This document shows positions 48,253 to 56,426 of a stretch of 64,000 nucleotides of DNA, piece after piece (position 1 is the first letter of the stretch; the number at the start of each line of letters is the position of its first letter). A program made the translations under genes and the position numbers. Source of the DNA: Sporosarcina sp. P32b (GTDB lineage Bacteria; Bacillota; Bacilli; Bacillales_A; Planococcaceae). The DNA lies in contig NZ_PDZB01000001.1 of the NCBI RefSeq assembly GCF_002743335.1, positions 186,001-250,000 of the forward strand, written 5' to 3'. The notes below the pieces were generated by a model. That model had not been told where the DNA came from. It ran no database searches and saw nothing but the letters and a program-made list of their open reading frames with translations.

Positions 48253-48298
48253 ATTTCCTTCTACCTAAGTAAATGTTATAGTGAAGGTAGAAGGAAAT
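48253..48298 (+). repeat. Perfect 14-bp inverted repeat flanking a -10 element
   Basis: ATTTCCTTCTACCT (48253-48266) and AGGTAGAAGGAAAT (48285-48298) are exact reverse complements around an 18-base spacer. There is no T-run in either direction, so it is not an intrinsic terminator. The spacer contains an extended -10 (TGTTATAGT), suggesting an operator. Confidence 0.8.
48254..48282 (+). promoter_or_regulatory. Distal promoter candidate of the lipoprotein gene
   Basis: TATAGT (48277-48282) with TG at the extended position (TGTTATAGT) lies 17 bases after TTTCCT (48254-48259). The -35 match is weak and overlaps the left arm of the inverted repeat. Confidence 0.4.
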
Positions 48299-48362
48299 TA
48301 TCATTCCAGGCTATTGAAATAGAATGTGACATTCAATATTTGGCGGAACGGAAAGCGCTATC

Positions 48363-48391
48363 ATACAATGCAGTACAACCACTGGTATAAT
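48363..48391 (+). promoter_or_regulatory. Proximal promoter of the lipoprotein gene
   Basis: A perfect TATAAT at 48386-48391 with an extended TG (TGGTATAAT). The matching -35 position (48363-48368, ATACAA) is poor, which extended -10 promoters tolerate. The leader would be about 150 bases. Confidence 0.65.
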
Positions 48392-48488
48392 GAATAACAT
48401 AACGTGTAATGTAACAAAATTTCTTAGTAAGCTATTAAGAATGATTATTTTTTGAACGATTATTTAGGTAAATAGTAGTGTTGATCGG

Positions 48489-48521
48489 GGTATAAGACGT
48501 ATAGCGTCCTGACATAATACC
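48489..48521 (+). promoter_or_regulatory. Small structured element in the lipoprotein mRNA leader
   Basis: GGTAT (48489-48493) pairs with ATACC (48517-48521), enclosing the hairpin GACG-TATAG-CGTC (48496-48508). It ends 11 bases before the GGGGAGG ribosome site. It does not match the purine riboswitch core. Significance uncertain. Confidence 0.35.
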
Positions 48522-48548
48522 AAAAATAGCCAGGGGAGGTCATTATTG

Positions 48549-49637
48549 ATGAAAAAAAGAAAGTTTGGTCTAGCAATGTCTTTAGTGTTAGCCGCAGGTA
48601 CGATGTTAGCAGCATGTGGCTCTGACGATAAGGGCAAAAACGACGAGGGTGAAAAGCCAGCAGCAGGGGGGAGCGGTGAGAAAAGCGAATTCTCAATCGC
48701 TATGGTAACTGACGTTGGAGGAATTGATGATAAATCATTCAACCAATCCGCATGGAAAGGCGTTAAAGAATTCGGGGAAGATCAAGGATGGGAAAAGGGA
48801 ACTGGCGGATACGATTATCTTCAGTCAACTGGTCCAGAAGATTATACAACTAATCTAAACAACTTGGCTCGTCGTGATTTCAACTTAATTTACGGAGTAG
48901 GTTTCTTGATGGAAGATGCAATTGAAGATATTGCAGCGCAACAAAAAGATACTCAATTCTCTATTATTGATGGTGAAGTAGATGCTCCAAACGTAGCTAG
49001 CATCCTCTTTAAAGAACAAGAAGGCGGATACTTAGCTGGAGTAGCAGCTGGATTAATGACAAAATCAGATAAGATTGGTTTCATTGGCGGTATGGACAAC
49101 CCTGTAATCGAACGCTTCGAAGCTGGATTCCTTGAAGGCGTTAAAGCAGTTAAGCCTGAAATCAAAGTAGATTCAAAATATGTAGGTGCGTTTGATAAAG
49201 CGGAACTTGGTAAAGCTGAGGCAGGCCGTATGTACTCTTCAGGCGTAGATATTATCTTCCACGCTGCAGGCGGAACAGGTAACGGTATTTTCTCAGAAGC
49301 AAAAGAGCGTAAGCAAGCAGATAAAGATGCATACGTTTGGGTAATTGGTGTAGACTCCGACCAGTATGAAGAAGGTAAAGTTGGAGATGACAACATTACT
49401 CTAACATCTATGTTGAAGCGTGTTGACGTAGCAGTTAAAGACATTGCTGATCTTTCAATGGCTGGAAACTTCCCTGGTGGGGAAACAAAAGTATATGGCC
49501 TTCAAGATGATGGTTTAGGTCTAGCTGATTCACGTGGCGCAATTCCACAAGATGTATTGGATCAAATTGATGAACATGCACAAAAAATTGCAAATGGTGA
49601 AATTGAAGTACCTGAGTTTGTAGAAAAGAAGAAATAA
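48549..49637 (+). CDS. nupN: BMP-family substrate-binding lipoprotein (nucleoside ABC importer)
   Basis: This 362-residue secreted lipoprotein has the lipobox LAAC with lipidated C23, after a short basic signal peptide. A Gly/Lys/Asp-rich tether follows, then the BMP/PnrA fold (IAMVTDVGGIDDKSFNQSAW, IYGVGFLMEDAIEDIA, GFIGGMDNPVIERFEAGF, IIFHAAGGTGNGIF). The neighbouring ATPase and permease genes resemble B. subtilis NupOPQ (guanosine importer), so a nucleoside is the likely ligand. ATG 48549 is 9 bases after GGGGAGG. Hairpins after its stop suggest it is made in excess over the membrane subunits. Confidence 0.93.
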   Translation: MKKRKFGLAMSLVLAAGTMLAACGSDDKGKNDEGEKPAAGGSGEKSEFSIAMVTDVGGIDDKSFNQSAWKGVKEFGEDQGWEKGTGGYDYLQSTGPEDYTTNLNNLARRDFNLIYGVGFLMEDAIEDIAAQQKDTQFSIIDGEVDAPNVASILFKEQEGGYLAGVAAGLMTKSDKIGFIGGMDNPVIERFEAGFLEGVKAVKPEIKVDSKYVGAFDKAELGKAEAGRMYSSGVDIIFHAAGGTGNGIFSEAKERKQADKDAYVWVIGVDSDQYEEGKVGDDNITLTSMLKRVDVAVKDIADLSMAGNFPGGETKVYGLQDDGLGLADSRGAIPQDVLDQIDEHAQKIANGEIEVPEFVEKKK

Positions 49638-49650
49638 GGTCATTAAACAG

Positions 49651-49683
49651 ATGGAGGCCGGTTTGATATCCGGCCTTCATTTC
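49651..49683 (+). terminator. Hairpin after nupN
   Basis: ATGGAGGCCGG pairs with CCGGCCTTCAT around TTTGATAT with one G-U pair. The tail TTCATT is weak, so this may be a partial terminator or an mRNA-stabilising hairpin. Confidence 0.65.
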
Positions 49684-49686
49684 ATT

Positions 49687-49746
49687 AGGTTAATAAAATA
49701 AAGGTTCCTTGGTGTTTGTTCTGGAACTTTTATTTTATTAATTTTT
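49687..49746 (+). terminator. Long AT-rich hairpin between nupN and nupO
   Basis: AGGTTAATAAAATAAAGGTTCC (49687-49708) pairs with the complementary arm at 49723-49744 over 22 positions, with three G-U pairs, around a 14-base loop. The right arm is itself T-rich and ends in TTTTT. It probably protects upstream mRNA or terminates a fraction of transcripts. Confidence 0.7.
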
Positions 49747-49908
49747 AAGATTAATAATAAAATATACTAAATAGTATCGGCAGGCTACTTATTAAGAAAT
49801 AGTAAAGCTTTCAACTTTTCATATAGAGGCTTAATCACGTATTATTGAAGATAAGAGTTGGGCTGCTTAAAGTTATTGAATTCAATTATGGGCAAGGAAG
49901 TGATTGGG

Positions 49909-51477
49909 ATGGATTATGTAATTGAGATGCTAGATGTTTCAAAAAAATTCGGAAATTTCTATGCGAATGATCATATTACATTACAACTGGAGAAAGGCGA
50001 GATTCATGCATTGTTAGGTGAAAACGGTGCTGGTAAATCTACCTTAATGAACGTATTATTTGGTTTGTATCAACCGGATGGTGGCGAAATTCGTGTCCAT
50101 GGTGAAAAGGTAGCAATCACTGATCCGAACGTAGCAAATGATCTAGGAATTGGGATGGTGCATCAGCACTTTATGTTGGTGGAGAATTTAACGGTTACCG
50201 AGAATATTATTTTAGGTAGTGAGCCAACTAAATCAGGCATTATCAACATTAAGGATTCCGCGAAAAAAGTTGCTGAAATTTCAAAAATGTATGGACTGGA
50301 TGTAGATCCGTACGCCAAAATAGAAGATATTTCTGTAGGTATGCAACAACGTGTCGAAATTCTGAAGACGCTTTATCGTGGGGCAGATATCCTAATATTT
50401 GATGAGCCAACCGCATCATTAACTCCTCAGGAAATTGATGAACTGTTGAATATTATGAAAAAACTCGTTGCAGAAGGAAAATCAATCATCTTGATCACCC
50501 ATAAATTAGCAGAAATTATGAACGTCTCAGACAAAGTAACTGTCATCCGCAAAGGTAAAGGAATCGGTACTGTTATCACATCGGAAACAAATCCCGAAGA
50601 GTTGGCGACGTTGATGGTAGGACGTCAAGTAACATTTAAAACGGAAAAAGGCCCATCTTATCCGACTGAAGAAGTTTTAAAGATAGAAAATCTACAAGTG
50701 AATGACTACCGAGGTGTTGCTAAATTAAAAGGCCTTAACCTCTCTGTCAGACGTGGTGAAATAGTGGGGATTGCCGGCATAGATGGTAACGGTCAATCCG
50801 AATTAATCGAAGCAATCACTGGCTTGACTAAAGTGAAGAGCGGTAAGATCTTCATCAATAATGAAGATGTTACAAATAAAAAACCACGAAAAATTACTGA
50901 AACCGGGATTGGACATATTCCGCAAGACCGCCACAAGCATGGACTTATATTAGATTTTTCAGTGGCGTATAATACCGCGTTGCAATCGTATTATCATGAA
51001 CCATTATCTAAAGGTGGAATCATGAATTATAAAGTGATCAATGAAAAAGCGGGAGAATTAATTAAAGAATATGATGTTAGAACACAAGGTACACACGAAT
51101 TAGCGAGAGCGTTATCCGGAGGGAATCAGCAAAAGCTGATCATCGGACGAGAAATTATGAGAAATCCTGATTTACTGATTGCCGCATTACCTACACGTGG
51201 TTTGGACGTTGGGGCAATTGAGTTTATTCATCGCCGTCTGATTGAACAACGTGACAGTGGCAAGGCAGTTTTACTCATTACGTTTGAATTGGATGAAGTC
51301 ATGAATGTGTCAGATAAAATCGCGGTTATTTATGATGGAACTATTGTAGGTACGGTAATTCCTCAAGAAACAACAGAACAAGCACTAGGGTTAATGATGG
51401 CAGGCCATTCAAAAGATGTTGCTGAGAAAAAAGTACTAGCTGCTGAGAAGGATGGTGATGAACATCATGTCGAATAG
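49909..51477 (+). CDS. nupO: Nucleoside ABC transporter, duplicated ATPase
   Basis: This 522-residue protein has two ABC ATPase domains in tandem. The first has Walker A GENGAGKST, VHQHFMLVENLTVTENI, ISVGMQQRVEIL and Walker B ADILIFDEPTASL. The second has a degenerate Walker A GIDGNGQSEL, a good signature ALSGGNQQKL, and a Walker B-like DLLIAALPTRGLDVGA lacking the usual Asp-Glu. This is usual for the RbsA/NupO type. ATG 49909 is 8 bases after AAGGAAG; ORF codons further upstream lack a site. Eleven bases overlap nupP. Confidence 0.95.
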   Translation: MDYVIEMLDVSKKFGNFYANDHITLQLEKGEIHALLGENGAGKSTLMNVLFGLYQPDGGEIRVHGEKVAITDPNVANDLGIGMVHQHFMLVENLTVTENIILGSEPTKSGIINIKDSAKKVAEISKMYGLDVDPYAKIEDISVGMQQRVEILKTLYRGADILIFDEPTASLTPQEIDELLNIMKKLVAEGKSIILITHKLAEIMNVSDKVTVIRKGKGIGTVITSETNPEELATLMVGRQVTFKTEKGPSYPTEEVLKIENLQVNDYRGVAKLKGLNLSVRRGEIVGIAGIDGNGQSELIEAITGLTKVKSGKIFINNEDVTNKKPRKITETGIGHIPQDRHKHGLILDFSVAYNTALQSYYHEPLSKGGIMNYKVINEKAGELIKEYDVRTQGTHELARALSGGNQQKLIIGREIMRNPDLLIAALPTRGLDVGAIEFIHRRLIEQRDSGKAVLLITFELDEVMNVSDKIAVIYDGTIVGTVIPQETTEQALGLMMAGHSKDVAEKKVLAAEKDGDEHHVE

Positions 51478-52513
51478 AATGATCAATATACTAGTCCCGG
51501 TGATTTCAATTCTTTTAGGACTCTTGGTAGGCGCGGTCGTGATGTTGATCAGTGACTATAATCCAATCACAGGCTATATAGCATTATGGAATGGTATTTT
51601 TGGTGATTCTTATGCAATCGGTGAAACCATTCGTCAAATCAGTCCATACTTACTTGCAGGTCTTGCAGTAGCATTCGCATTTAGATCTGGACTTTTCAAT
51701 ATTGGTGTAGAAGGACAATTGATCGTTGGTTGGTTTGCTGCCGCTTACGTAGGGATGGCATTCGACCTTCCGAAAATCATTCACTTACCTTTCGCGCTCA
51801 TAGCAGCTGCAGTGGCAGGGGCACTATGGGGACTTGTACCGGGTATTTTAAAAGCAACATTGAAAGTTCACGAAGTTATTGTCACCATTATGATGAACTA
51901 TATTGCCTTACACGTAGTAAACGCATTAATTAAAACACTATCTGGTGGTGGATTTAAATTAGAGCGTATCCATGAATCGGCCTCGCTTCGATCAGAGTTT
52001 TTATCTAATTTAACGGACTACTCCACATTGCACTACGGAATTTTCGTAGCATTAGCAATGGTGGTTGTCATGTGGTTCATATTAGAGAAAACGAAGACTG
52101 GCTATGAATTGAAGTCTGTTGGATATAATGATCATGCAGCTCGCTATGCAGGGATGAGCGCTAATAAGAATATTGTTCTTGCTATGGTCATTTCTGGTGC
52201 GTTCGCTGGACTTGGAGGTGCGATGGAGGCACTTGGTACATTTGGCAACATGTCTTCCATGGGCGGCTTTACAGGGATCGGTTTTGATGGAATTGCCGTA
52301 GCCTTGCTTGGAGCGAATACGCCACTTGGTGTGATCTTCGGTGCAACGTTATTTGGCTCATTGAAATATGGAGCGAATAACATGCCGAATGAGGCGGGAA
52401 TTCCGGTAGAAATCGTTTCAATTATTATAGCGTTGGTTATTTTCTTTGTTGCCTGTGGATATATCATCCGTGTAGGACTCATACGTTTGCGTAATAAGAA
52501 GGAGGCGAAGTGA
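51467..52513 (+). CDS. nupP: Nucleoside ABC transporter permease NupP
   Basis: This roughly 348-residue BPD_transp_2-type permease has about nine membrane helices and the motifs FRSGLFNIGVEGQLIVGW, VHEVIVTIMMNYIALHVVN and GFTGIGFDGIAVALLGANTP. ATG 51467 is chosen because the N-terminus MSNRMINILVPV and length match NupP; ATG 51458 and 51452 are in frame and possible. It pairs with NupQ to form the channel, energised by NupO. Confidence 0.94.
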   Translation: MSNRMINILVPVISILLGLLVGAVVMLISDYNPITGYIALWNGIFGDSYAIGETIRQISPYLLAGLAVAFAFRSGLFNIGVEGQLIVGWFAAAYVGMAFDLPKIIHLPFALIAAAVAGALWGLVPGILKATLKVHEVIVTIMMNYIALHVVNALIKTLSGGGFKLERIHESASLRSEFLSNLTDYSTLHYGIFVALAMVVVMWFILEKTKTGYELKSVGYNDHAARYAGMSANKNIVLAMVISGAFAGLGGAMEALGTFGNMSSMGGFTGIGFDGIAVALLGANTPLGVIFGATLFGSLKYGANNMPNEAGIPVEIVSIIIALVIFFVACGYIIRVGLIRLRNKKEAK

Positions 52514-52514
52514 C

Positions 52515-53468
52515 ATGTTAGATGTATTATATTTCATCATACCCATAACAATTGCTTCTGCAGCTCCTCTTATTTTTACAGCAATTGGCGGTGTGTTCTC
52601 TGAACGATCCGGAGTCATCAATATCGGATTGGAAGGCCTTATGATTATGGGGGCATTCATTGGTATTTTGTTCAACCTATTTTTCGCGGATACCTTTGGT
52701 GCATGGACACCTTGGATTGCGTTAATTGTAGCAATGCTCGTTTCGGCTTTGTTTGCAACACTTCATGCTATAGCGTCTATCTCGTTCCGAGCCGATCAAG
52801 TAGTTTCAGGTGTTGCAATTAACATGTTAGGACTAGCTATTGCATTATTCTCAGTAAAAATGATTTTTGGTAAAGGTCAAACCGATTTCATTCAACAAAA
52901 AATCCCAAGATTCAACGTACCGTTTTTGGAAGATATTCCAATTATCGGCCCTATGTTTTTTAAATTAGTTTATGGCTCTTCTATTATGGCGATCGCCGTT
53001 GCGTTCATCGCATGGTTTGTTATTTATAAGACGCCATTTGGTCTACGTCTTCGCTCGGTGGGAGAACATCCGATGGCGGCAGATACGATGGGAATCAAAG
53101 TAACAAGAATCCGCTATATTGCAGTTCTGATTTCTGGTGGACTAGCCGGTATTGGTGGAGCAGTTTATTCTCAGACTATCACGAATGATTTTGGACATGC
53201 GACAATTAATGGGCAAGGATTCATGGCCCTAGCAGCGATGATCTTTGGGAAATGGCACCCACTGGGAGCTATGGGAGCTGCGTTATTCTTCGGATTTGCG
53301 CAGGCGCTAGCAATTAGTTCTTCTAGTATTAAGTTCCTAGCAGATATTCCAGCAGTGTATTTCCATATATTCCCTTACGTTTTAACTATACTGGCTCTAG
53401 CTGGATTCCTTGGAAAAGCGAAAGCACCAAAAGCACTTGGTAAACCTTACATTAAAGGAAATAGATAA
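52515..53468 (+). CDS. nupQ: Nucleoside ABC transporter permease NupQ
   Basis: This 317-residue permease of the same superfamily has PLIFTAIGGVFSERSGVINI, GLEGLMIMGAFIGI, FRADQVVSGVAINMLGLAIA and GLRLRSVGEHPMAADTMGIK. It partners NupP. GGAGGCGAAG lies 5 bases before ATG 52515, one base after the nupP stop, so expression is coupled. A clear terminator follows. Confidence 0.95.
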   Translation: MLDVLYFIIPITIASAAPLIFTAIGGVFSERSGVINIGLEGLMIMGAFIGILFNLFFADTFGAWTPWIALIVAMLVSALFATLHAIASISFRADQVVSGVAINMLGLAIALFSVKMIFGKGQTDFIQQKIPRFNVPFLEDIPIIGPMFFKLVYGSSIMAIAVAFIAWFVIYKTPFGLRLRSVGEHPMAADTMGIKVTRIRYIAVLISGGLAGIGGAVYSQTITNDFGHATINGQGFMALAAMIFGKWHPLGAMGAALFFGFAQALAISSSSIKFLADIPAVYFHIFPYVLTILALAGFLGKAKAPKALGKPYIKGNR

Positions 53469-53475
53469 AAGTGAT

Positions 53476-53516
53476 AAAAGCTATCTGGAGACACATACTC
53501 TTCAGGTAGCTTTTCT
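53476..53516 (+). terminator. Intrinsic terminator after nupQ
   Basis: AAAAGCTATCTG pairs with CAGGTAGCTTTT (one G-U pair) around a 15-base loop, ending in TTTT and then CTAGTTTTG. Confidence 0.85.
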
Positions 53517-53593
53517 AGTTTTGTTAGAACTTTTAAGATTAACTAATACTAAATTGTCGCTTCTAAGTGGAAAGTAAAGACAAAGACGGCCTA

Positions 53594-53649
53594 TATTTTT
53601 AAGTCCTTCAGTGCCTATCGCGGTTAAACGGCGCTCTCAGCACTAGAAA
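53594..53649 (+). repeat. 56-bp direct repeat, copy 1
   Basis: Starts TATTTTTAAGTCCTTCAGTG and ends CTCAGCACTAGAAA. It is identical to copy 2 (53722-53777) except at three positions. AGTGC and GCACT inside the unit can pair. Similar flanking words (AAAGRCAAAG) precede both copies. Confidence 0.93.
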
Positions 53650-53667
53650 CATCCAGCTTCGAGCGCC
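53633..53667 (+). repeat. GC-rich inverted repeat next to copy 1
   Basis: GGCGCTC near the end of copy 1 is the exact reverse complement of GAGCGCC at 53661-53667, before CAACCTCTCGGGTCACTTC. It suggests an imperfect hairpin element in a dispersed-repeat style. Confidence 0.5.
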
Positions 53668-53721
53668 AACCTCTCGGGTCACTTCGGCCTTAAAGATAAA
53701 GGCAAAGAAAAACACCGCCTT

Positions 53722-53777
53722 TATTTTTAAGTCCTTCAGTGCCTGTCGAGGCTAAACGGCGCTCTCAGCACTAGAAA
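53722..53777 (+). repeat. 56-bp direct repeat, copy 2
   Basis: 53 of 56 bases match copy 1, offset by 128 bases. The three differences are in the middle (CCTGTCGAGGC here, CCTATCGCGGT in copy 1). Confidence 0.93.
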
Positions 53778-53810
53778 GAGTTGTATCATTTTCCAAATGG
53801 CGGGCTTAAA

Positions 53811-53839
53811 TGTATAGTGAGACTAGGAATACATATAAT
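53811..53839 (+). promoter_or_regulatory. Possible ymfF promoter
   Basis: A perfect TATAAT at 53834-53839 with TGTATA 17 bases upstream (53811-53816). The -35 is poor; the position 20 bases before the ymfF start makes for a short leader. Confidence 0.45.
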
Positions 53840-53859
53840 AAGGTAAACGAGGTGTTTGT

Positions 53860-55134
53860 ATGTTCAATAAAACAAAATTACAAGATGGCGTACATTTGTA
53901 TATACGTAAAACGGAACAGTTCAAAACAGTTAACGTGACAATTAAGTGGAAAGCACCATTGGATCAGAAGAAAGCTTCTGAACGTACGGTATTGGCAAAT
54001 GTGATGGAGGATTCAACGAAGCAGTATCCAACATTAAGTTCAATGCGCAAAGCACTTGACGAGTTATACGGCACAGTATTATTTACGGACGTTTCGAAAA
54101 GAAGCTCACAACATATGGTTTCACTTTATACGGAATGTGTAAACGATGAATTTTTTGCAGGCGAAGATATCTTTAAACAGTTATGGCAATTAATCCGTTC
54201 TGTAGTATTTGATCCAAATGTAACGAACAATGCATTTGATCCAGATGTAACAGAAAGGGAAAAACGTAATGTTCGTGATCGGATTCGATCTATTTATGAC
54301 GACAAAACACGTTTCGCTCAGAAGCGCATGCTTGAAATCATGAGACCTGATCATCCGGCGTCGATCTCGGCTTATGGCACAGAAGCTGCGGTGTCTGAAA
54401 TTACTAATGAAAGTCTCTATGCTACATACGAAGATATGATCAATAATGATTTGATTGATATTTATGTAGTGGGGGATGTAGACGAAAAGGAAATCATTGA
54501 GCAAATTAAACAGTTTCTACCGTTTGCAGCAAGAGACGCAGCGAAACAAAATGAATTACCAGATGTAAAAGTGTCAGATTCTGTGAATACGGTTAGAGAA
54601 AAACAGGACATGAAACAAGGTAAACTTCATCTTGGATTCCATACACCCGTATCATTCCATCATCCCGATTACCATAAGATGCAAATAACAAATGGTGTTT
54701 TTGGTGGATTTGCTCACAGTAAACTTTTCATGAATGTAAGAGAAAAGGAAAGTATGGCGTACTATGCAAATAGTGCATTTGCTTCGCATTACGGTATTGT
54801 CTATGTCACAGCAGGTATTGATGCGGATTTAGAAGAGAAAGCCGTCAAACTAATTCTGGAGCAACTGACAGCTTTACAAAATGGCGAGAGTACAGAAGTC
54901 GAGTTAAGTCAGACGATTGCACTTCTTGAAAATAGCATTTTAAGTGCAAACGATTCAGCCCGAAGTCAGATTGAGATTTATGATCAATATAAAGAGTTAG
55001 ACGAGAACTTCACTGCTGAGCGATTAATCGAGAAGTGGGAATCGGTCACATTGAATGATATAAAAGATATGGCGAATACAATTCAATTACAAATTGTGTA
55101 TTTGTTGTCAGGTAAGGAGGATGTTTCCAAATGA
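53860..55134 (+). CDS. ymfF: M16-like protein YmfF, no zinc motif
   Basis: This 424-residue protein has the pitrilysin fold but lacks HxxEH; the corresponding region reads TVLANVMEDSTKQYP. A second-half motif FMNVREKESMAYYANSAF resembles the non-catalytic substrate-holding half of M16 enzymes. It overlaps ymfH by 4 bases, and a YmfF/YmfH heterodimer like other two-part M16 peptidases is likely (inference). CGAGGTG precedes ATG 53860. In B. subtilis these genes neighbour ymfI. Confidence 0.92.
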   Translation: MFNKTKLQDGVHLYIRKTEQFKTVNVTIKWKAPLDQKKASERTVLANVMEDSTKQYPTLSSMRKALDELYGTVLFTDVSKRSSQHMVSLYTECVNDEFFAGEDIFKQLWQLIRSVVFDPNVTNNAFDPDVTEREKRNVRDRIRSIYDDKTRFAQKRMLEIMRPDHPASISAYGTEAAVSEITNESLYATYEDMINNDLIDIYVVGDVDEKEIIEQIKQFLPFAARDAAKQNELPDVKVSDSVNTVREKQDMKQGKLHLGFHTPVSFHHPDYHKMQITNGVFGGFAHSKLFMNVREKESMAYYANSAFASHYGIVYVTAGIDADLEEKAVKLILEQLTALQNGESTEVELSQTIALLENSILSANDSARSQIEIYDQYKELDENFTAERLIEKWESVTLNDIKDMANTIQLQIVYLLSGKEDVSK

Positions 55135-56426
55135 AAGAAGTAAATTTTGATCAACTACAAGAGAAAATTTATACTGAAACACTAGATAATGGCTTGAAAG
55201 TTGTCATTTTACCAAAACGTGGATTTTCTAAAACATTTGTCACATTTACAACGAAATATGGTTCTATTGATCGTACGTTCAAACCGCATGGCAAAGATGA
55301 ATTCATCACAGTGCCTGATGGTATTGCCCATTTTCTTGAGCATAAAATGTTTGAAAAAGAAGATGGAGATGTTTTTCAGAAGTTTAGTTTAAATGGTGCT
55401 TCTGCAAATGCTTATACAACATTTGGTAGAACGGCCTATCTATTTTCCGCAACCAATAAACTAAAAGAAAATACAAAAGTATTACTCGACTTCGTTCAAC
55501 AACCATATTTCACGAAGCAAACTGTCGATAAGGAAAAAGGTATCATTGCCCAGGAAATTACCATGTATGATGACCAGCCGGATTGGAGACTATATTTCGG
55601 TACAATTGAAAATCTCTATGAAAACCACCCAGTGAAAATCGACATTGCGGGTACTGTTGAGTCTATCCAGGACATTACAGCTGAACACTTATATACATGT
55701 TATGAGACGTTCTATCATCCGTCTAATATGTTGCTGTTTATCGTAGGAGCAGTGAATCCGGAGGAAATGATGGCGTTTGTTAAAGAAGATCAAGCACAGA
55801 AATCATTCGATAAACCTGAAGCAATCGAACGCCAATTCCCGTCCGAATCAAAAGAGGTGGATGTGCCCGAACGTACATTGACGATGGATGTTTCGAAACC
55901 GAAATTGAATATTGGTATGAAGTGTACCGAGACAAATCTACAGGGCCAAGAAATGCTTGAAACGGAATTGTCGGCAAACCTCGTATTAGATAGTCTATTT
56001 GGTCGCACGTCTGCATTTTATGAAAAAGCGAACGCGGAAGGTTTAGTTGATGAATCATTTTCATATGAATTCTCCATGGAAGAAGGCTATGGTTTTGCCA
56101 TGGTTGGTTCTGATACAGATGAGCCCGAGCGCTTGGAAAAATTAATTCGTCATACAATTAAAGATGCAAAAACAAATTGGCCAGTACAAGACGAAGACTT
56201 GGACAGAATGCGTAGAAAGAAAATTGGTCAATTTATGCGTTCATTGAATTCCATTGAATTTATTGCTAATCAATATACAAGATATGAATTTAACGAAATG
56301 AATTTATTCGATGTCGTACCGACTTTGGAAAACTTATCGATGGATAAATTAAAACAAGCATTTGCCACGTTTTCTGATGACGACAGTTATACAATCTTCA
56401 AAGTCATGCCACCAAAAGCACAATGA
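55131..56426 (+). CDS. ymfH: M16-family peptidase YmfH, catalytic partner
   Basis: This 431-residue M16 protein has an intact zinc motif H67-FLE-H71 (GIAHFLEHKMFEKEDGDVF) and EKGIIAQEITMYDDQPDWRL with the downstream glutamates. It starts with AAGGAGG upstream of ATG 55131, overlapping ymfF (ATGA), and overlaps ymfI the same way. It is probably the active half of a YmfF/YmfH pair; the substrate is unknown. Confidence 0.93.
   Translation: MKEVNFDQLQEKIYTETLDNGLKVVILPKRGFSKTFVTFTTKYGSIDRTFKPHGKDEFITVPDGIAHFLEHKMFEKEDGDVFQKFSLNGASANAYTTFGRTAYLFSATNKLKENTKVLLDFVQQPYFTKQTVDKEKGIIAQEITMYDDQPDWRLYFGTIENLYENHPVKIDIAGTVESIQDITAEHLYTCYETFYHPSNMLLFIVGAVNPEEMMAFVKEDQAQKSFDKPEAIERQFPSESKEVDVPERTLTMDVSKPKLNIGMKCTETNLQGQEMLETELSANLVLDSLFGRTSAFYEKANAEGLVDESFSYEFSMEEGYGFAMVGSDTDEPERLEKLIRHTIKDAKTNWPVQDEDLDRMRRKKIGQFMRSLNSIEFIANQYTRYEFNEMNLFDVVPTLENLSMDKLKQAFATFSDDDSYTIFKVMPPKAQ

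Larger units (their letters stand above)
48198..48548 (+). other. Intergenic region ftsK to lipoprotein gene
   Basis: This 351-base, AT-rich gap holds no coding sequence that I can support. It contains the inverted repeat with an embedded promoter, a second extended -10 promoter and a small structured leader, all listed separately. Confidence 0.8.
53469..53859 (+). other. Intergenic region nupQ to ymfF with repeated sequence
   Basis: This 391-base gap without genes holds the nupQ terminator, two 56-bp direct repeats, a GC-rich inverted repeat between them and a possible ymfF promoter. Confidence 0.8.

Noticed and set aside
48253-48298. ftsK intrinsic terminator
   Set aside because: The inverted repeat is strong but no T-run follows on either strand.
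48392-48548. Purine riboswitch before nupN
   Set aside because: The conserved purine-aptamer junction and loop sequences are not present.
48953-49444. 163-codon minus-strand frame opposite nupN
   Set aside because: Composition mirrors the sense gene, no ribosome site or neighbour on that strand; one of many antisense frames across the window, all discarded.
49909-51477. NupO second ATPase domain as damaged
   Set aside because: The degenerate Walker motifs of the second half are a normal feature of RbsA/NupO-type duplicated ATPases.
53594-53777. CRISPR-like array
   Set aside because: Only two 56-bp copies with a 72-bp spacer and no cas genes; does not fit an array.
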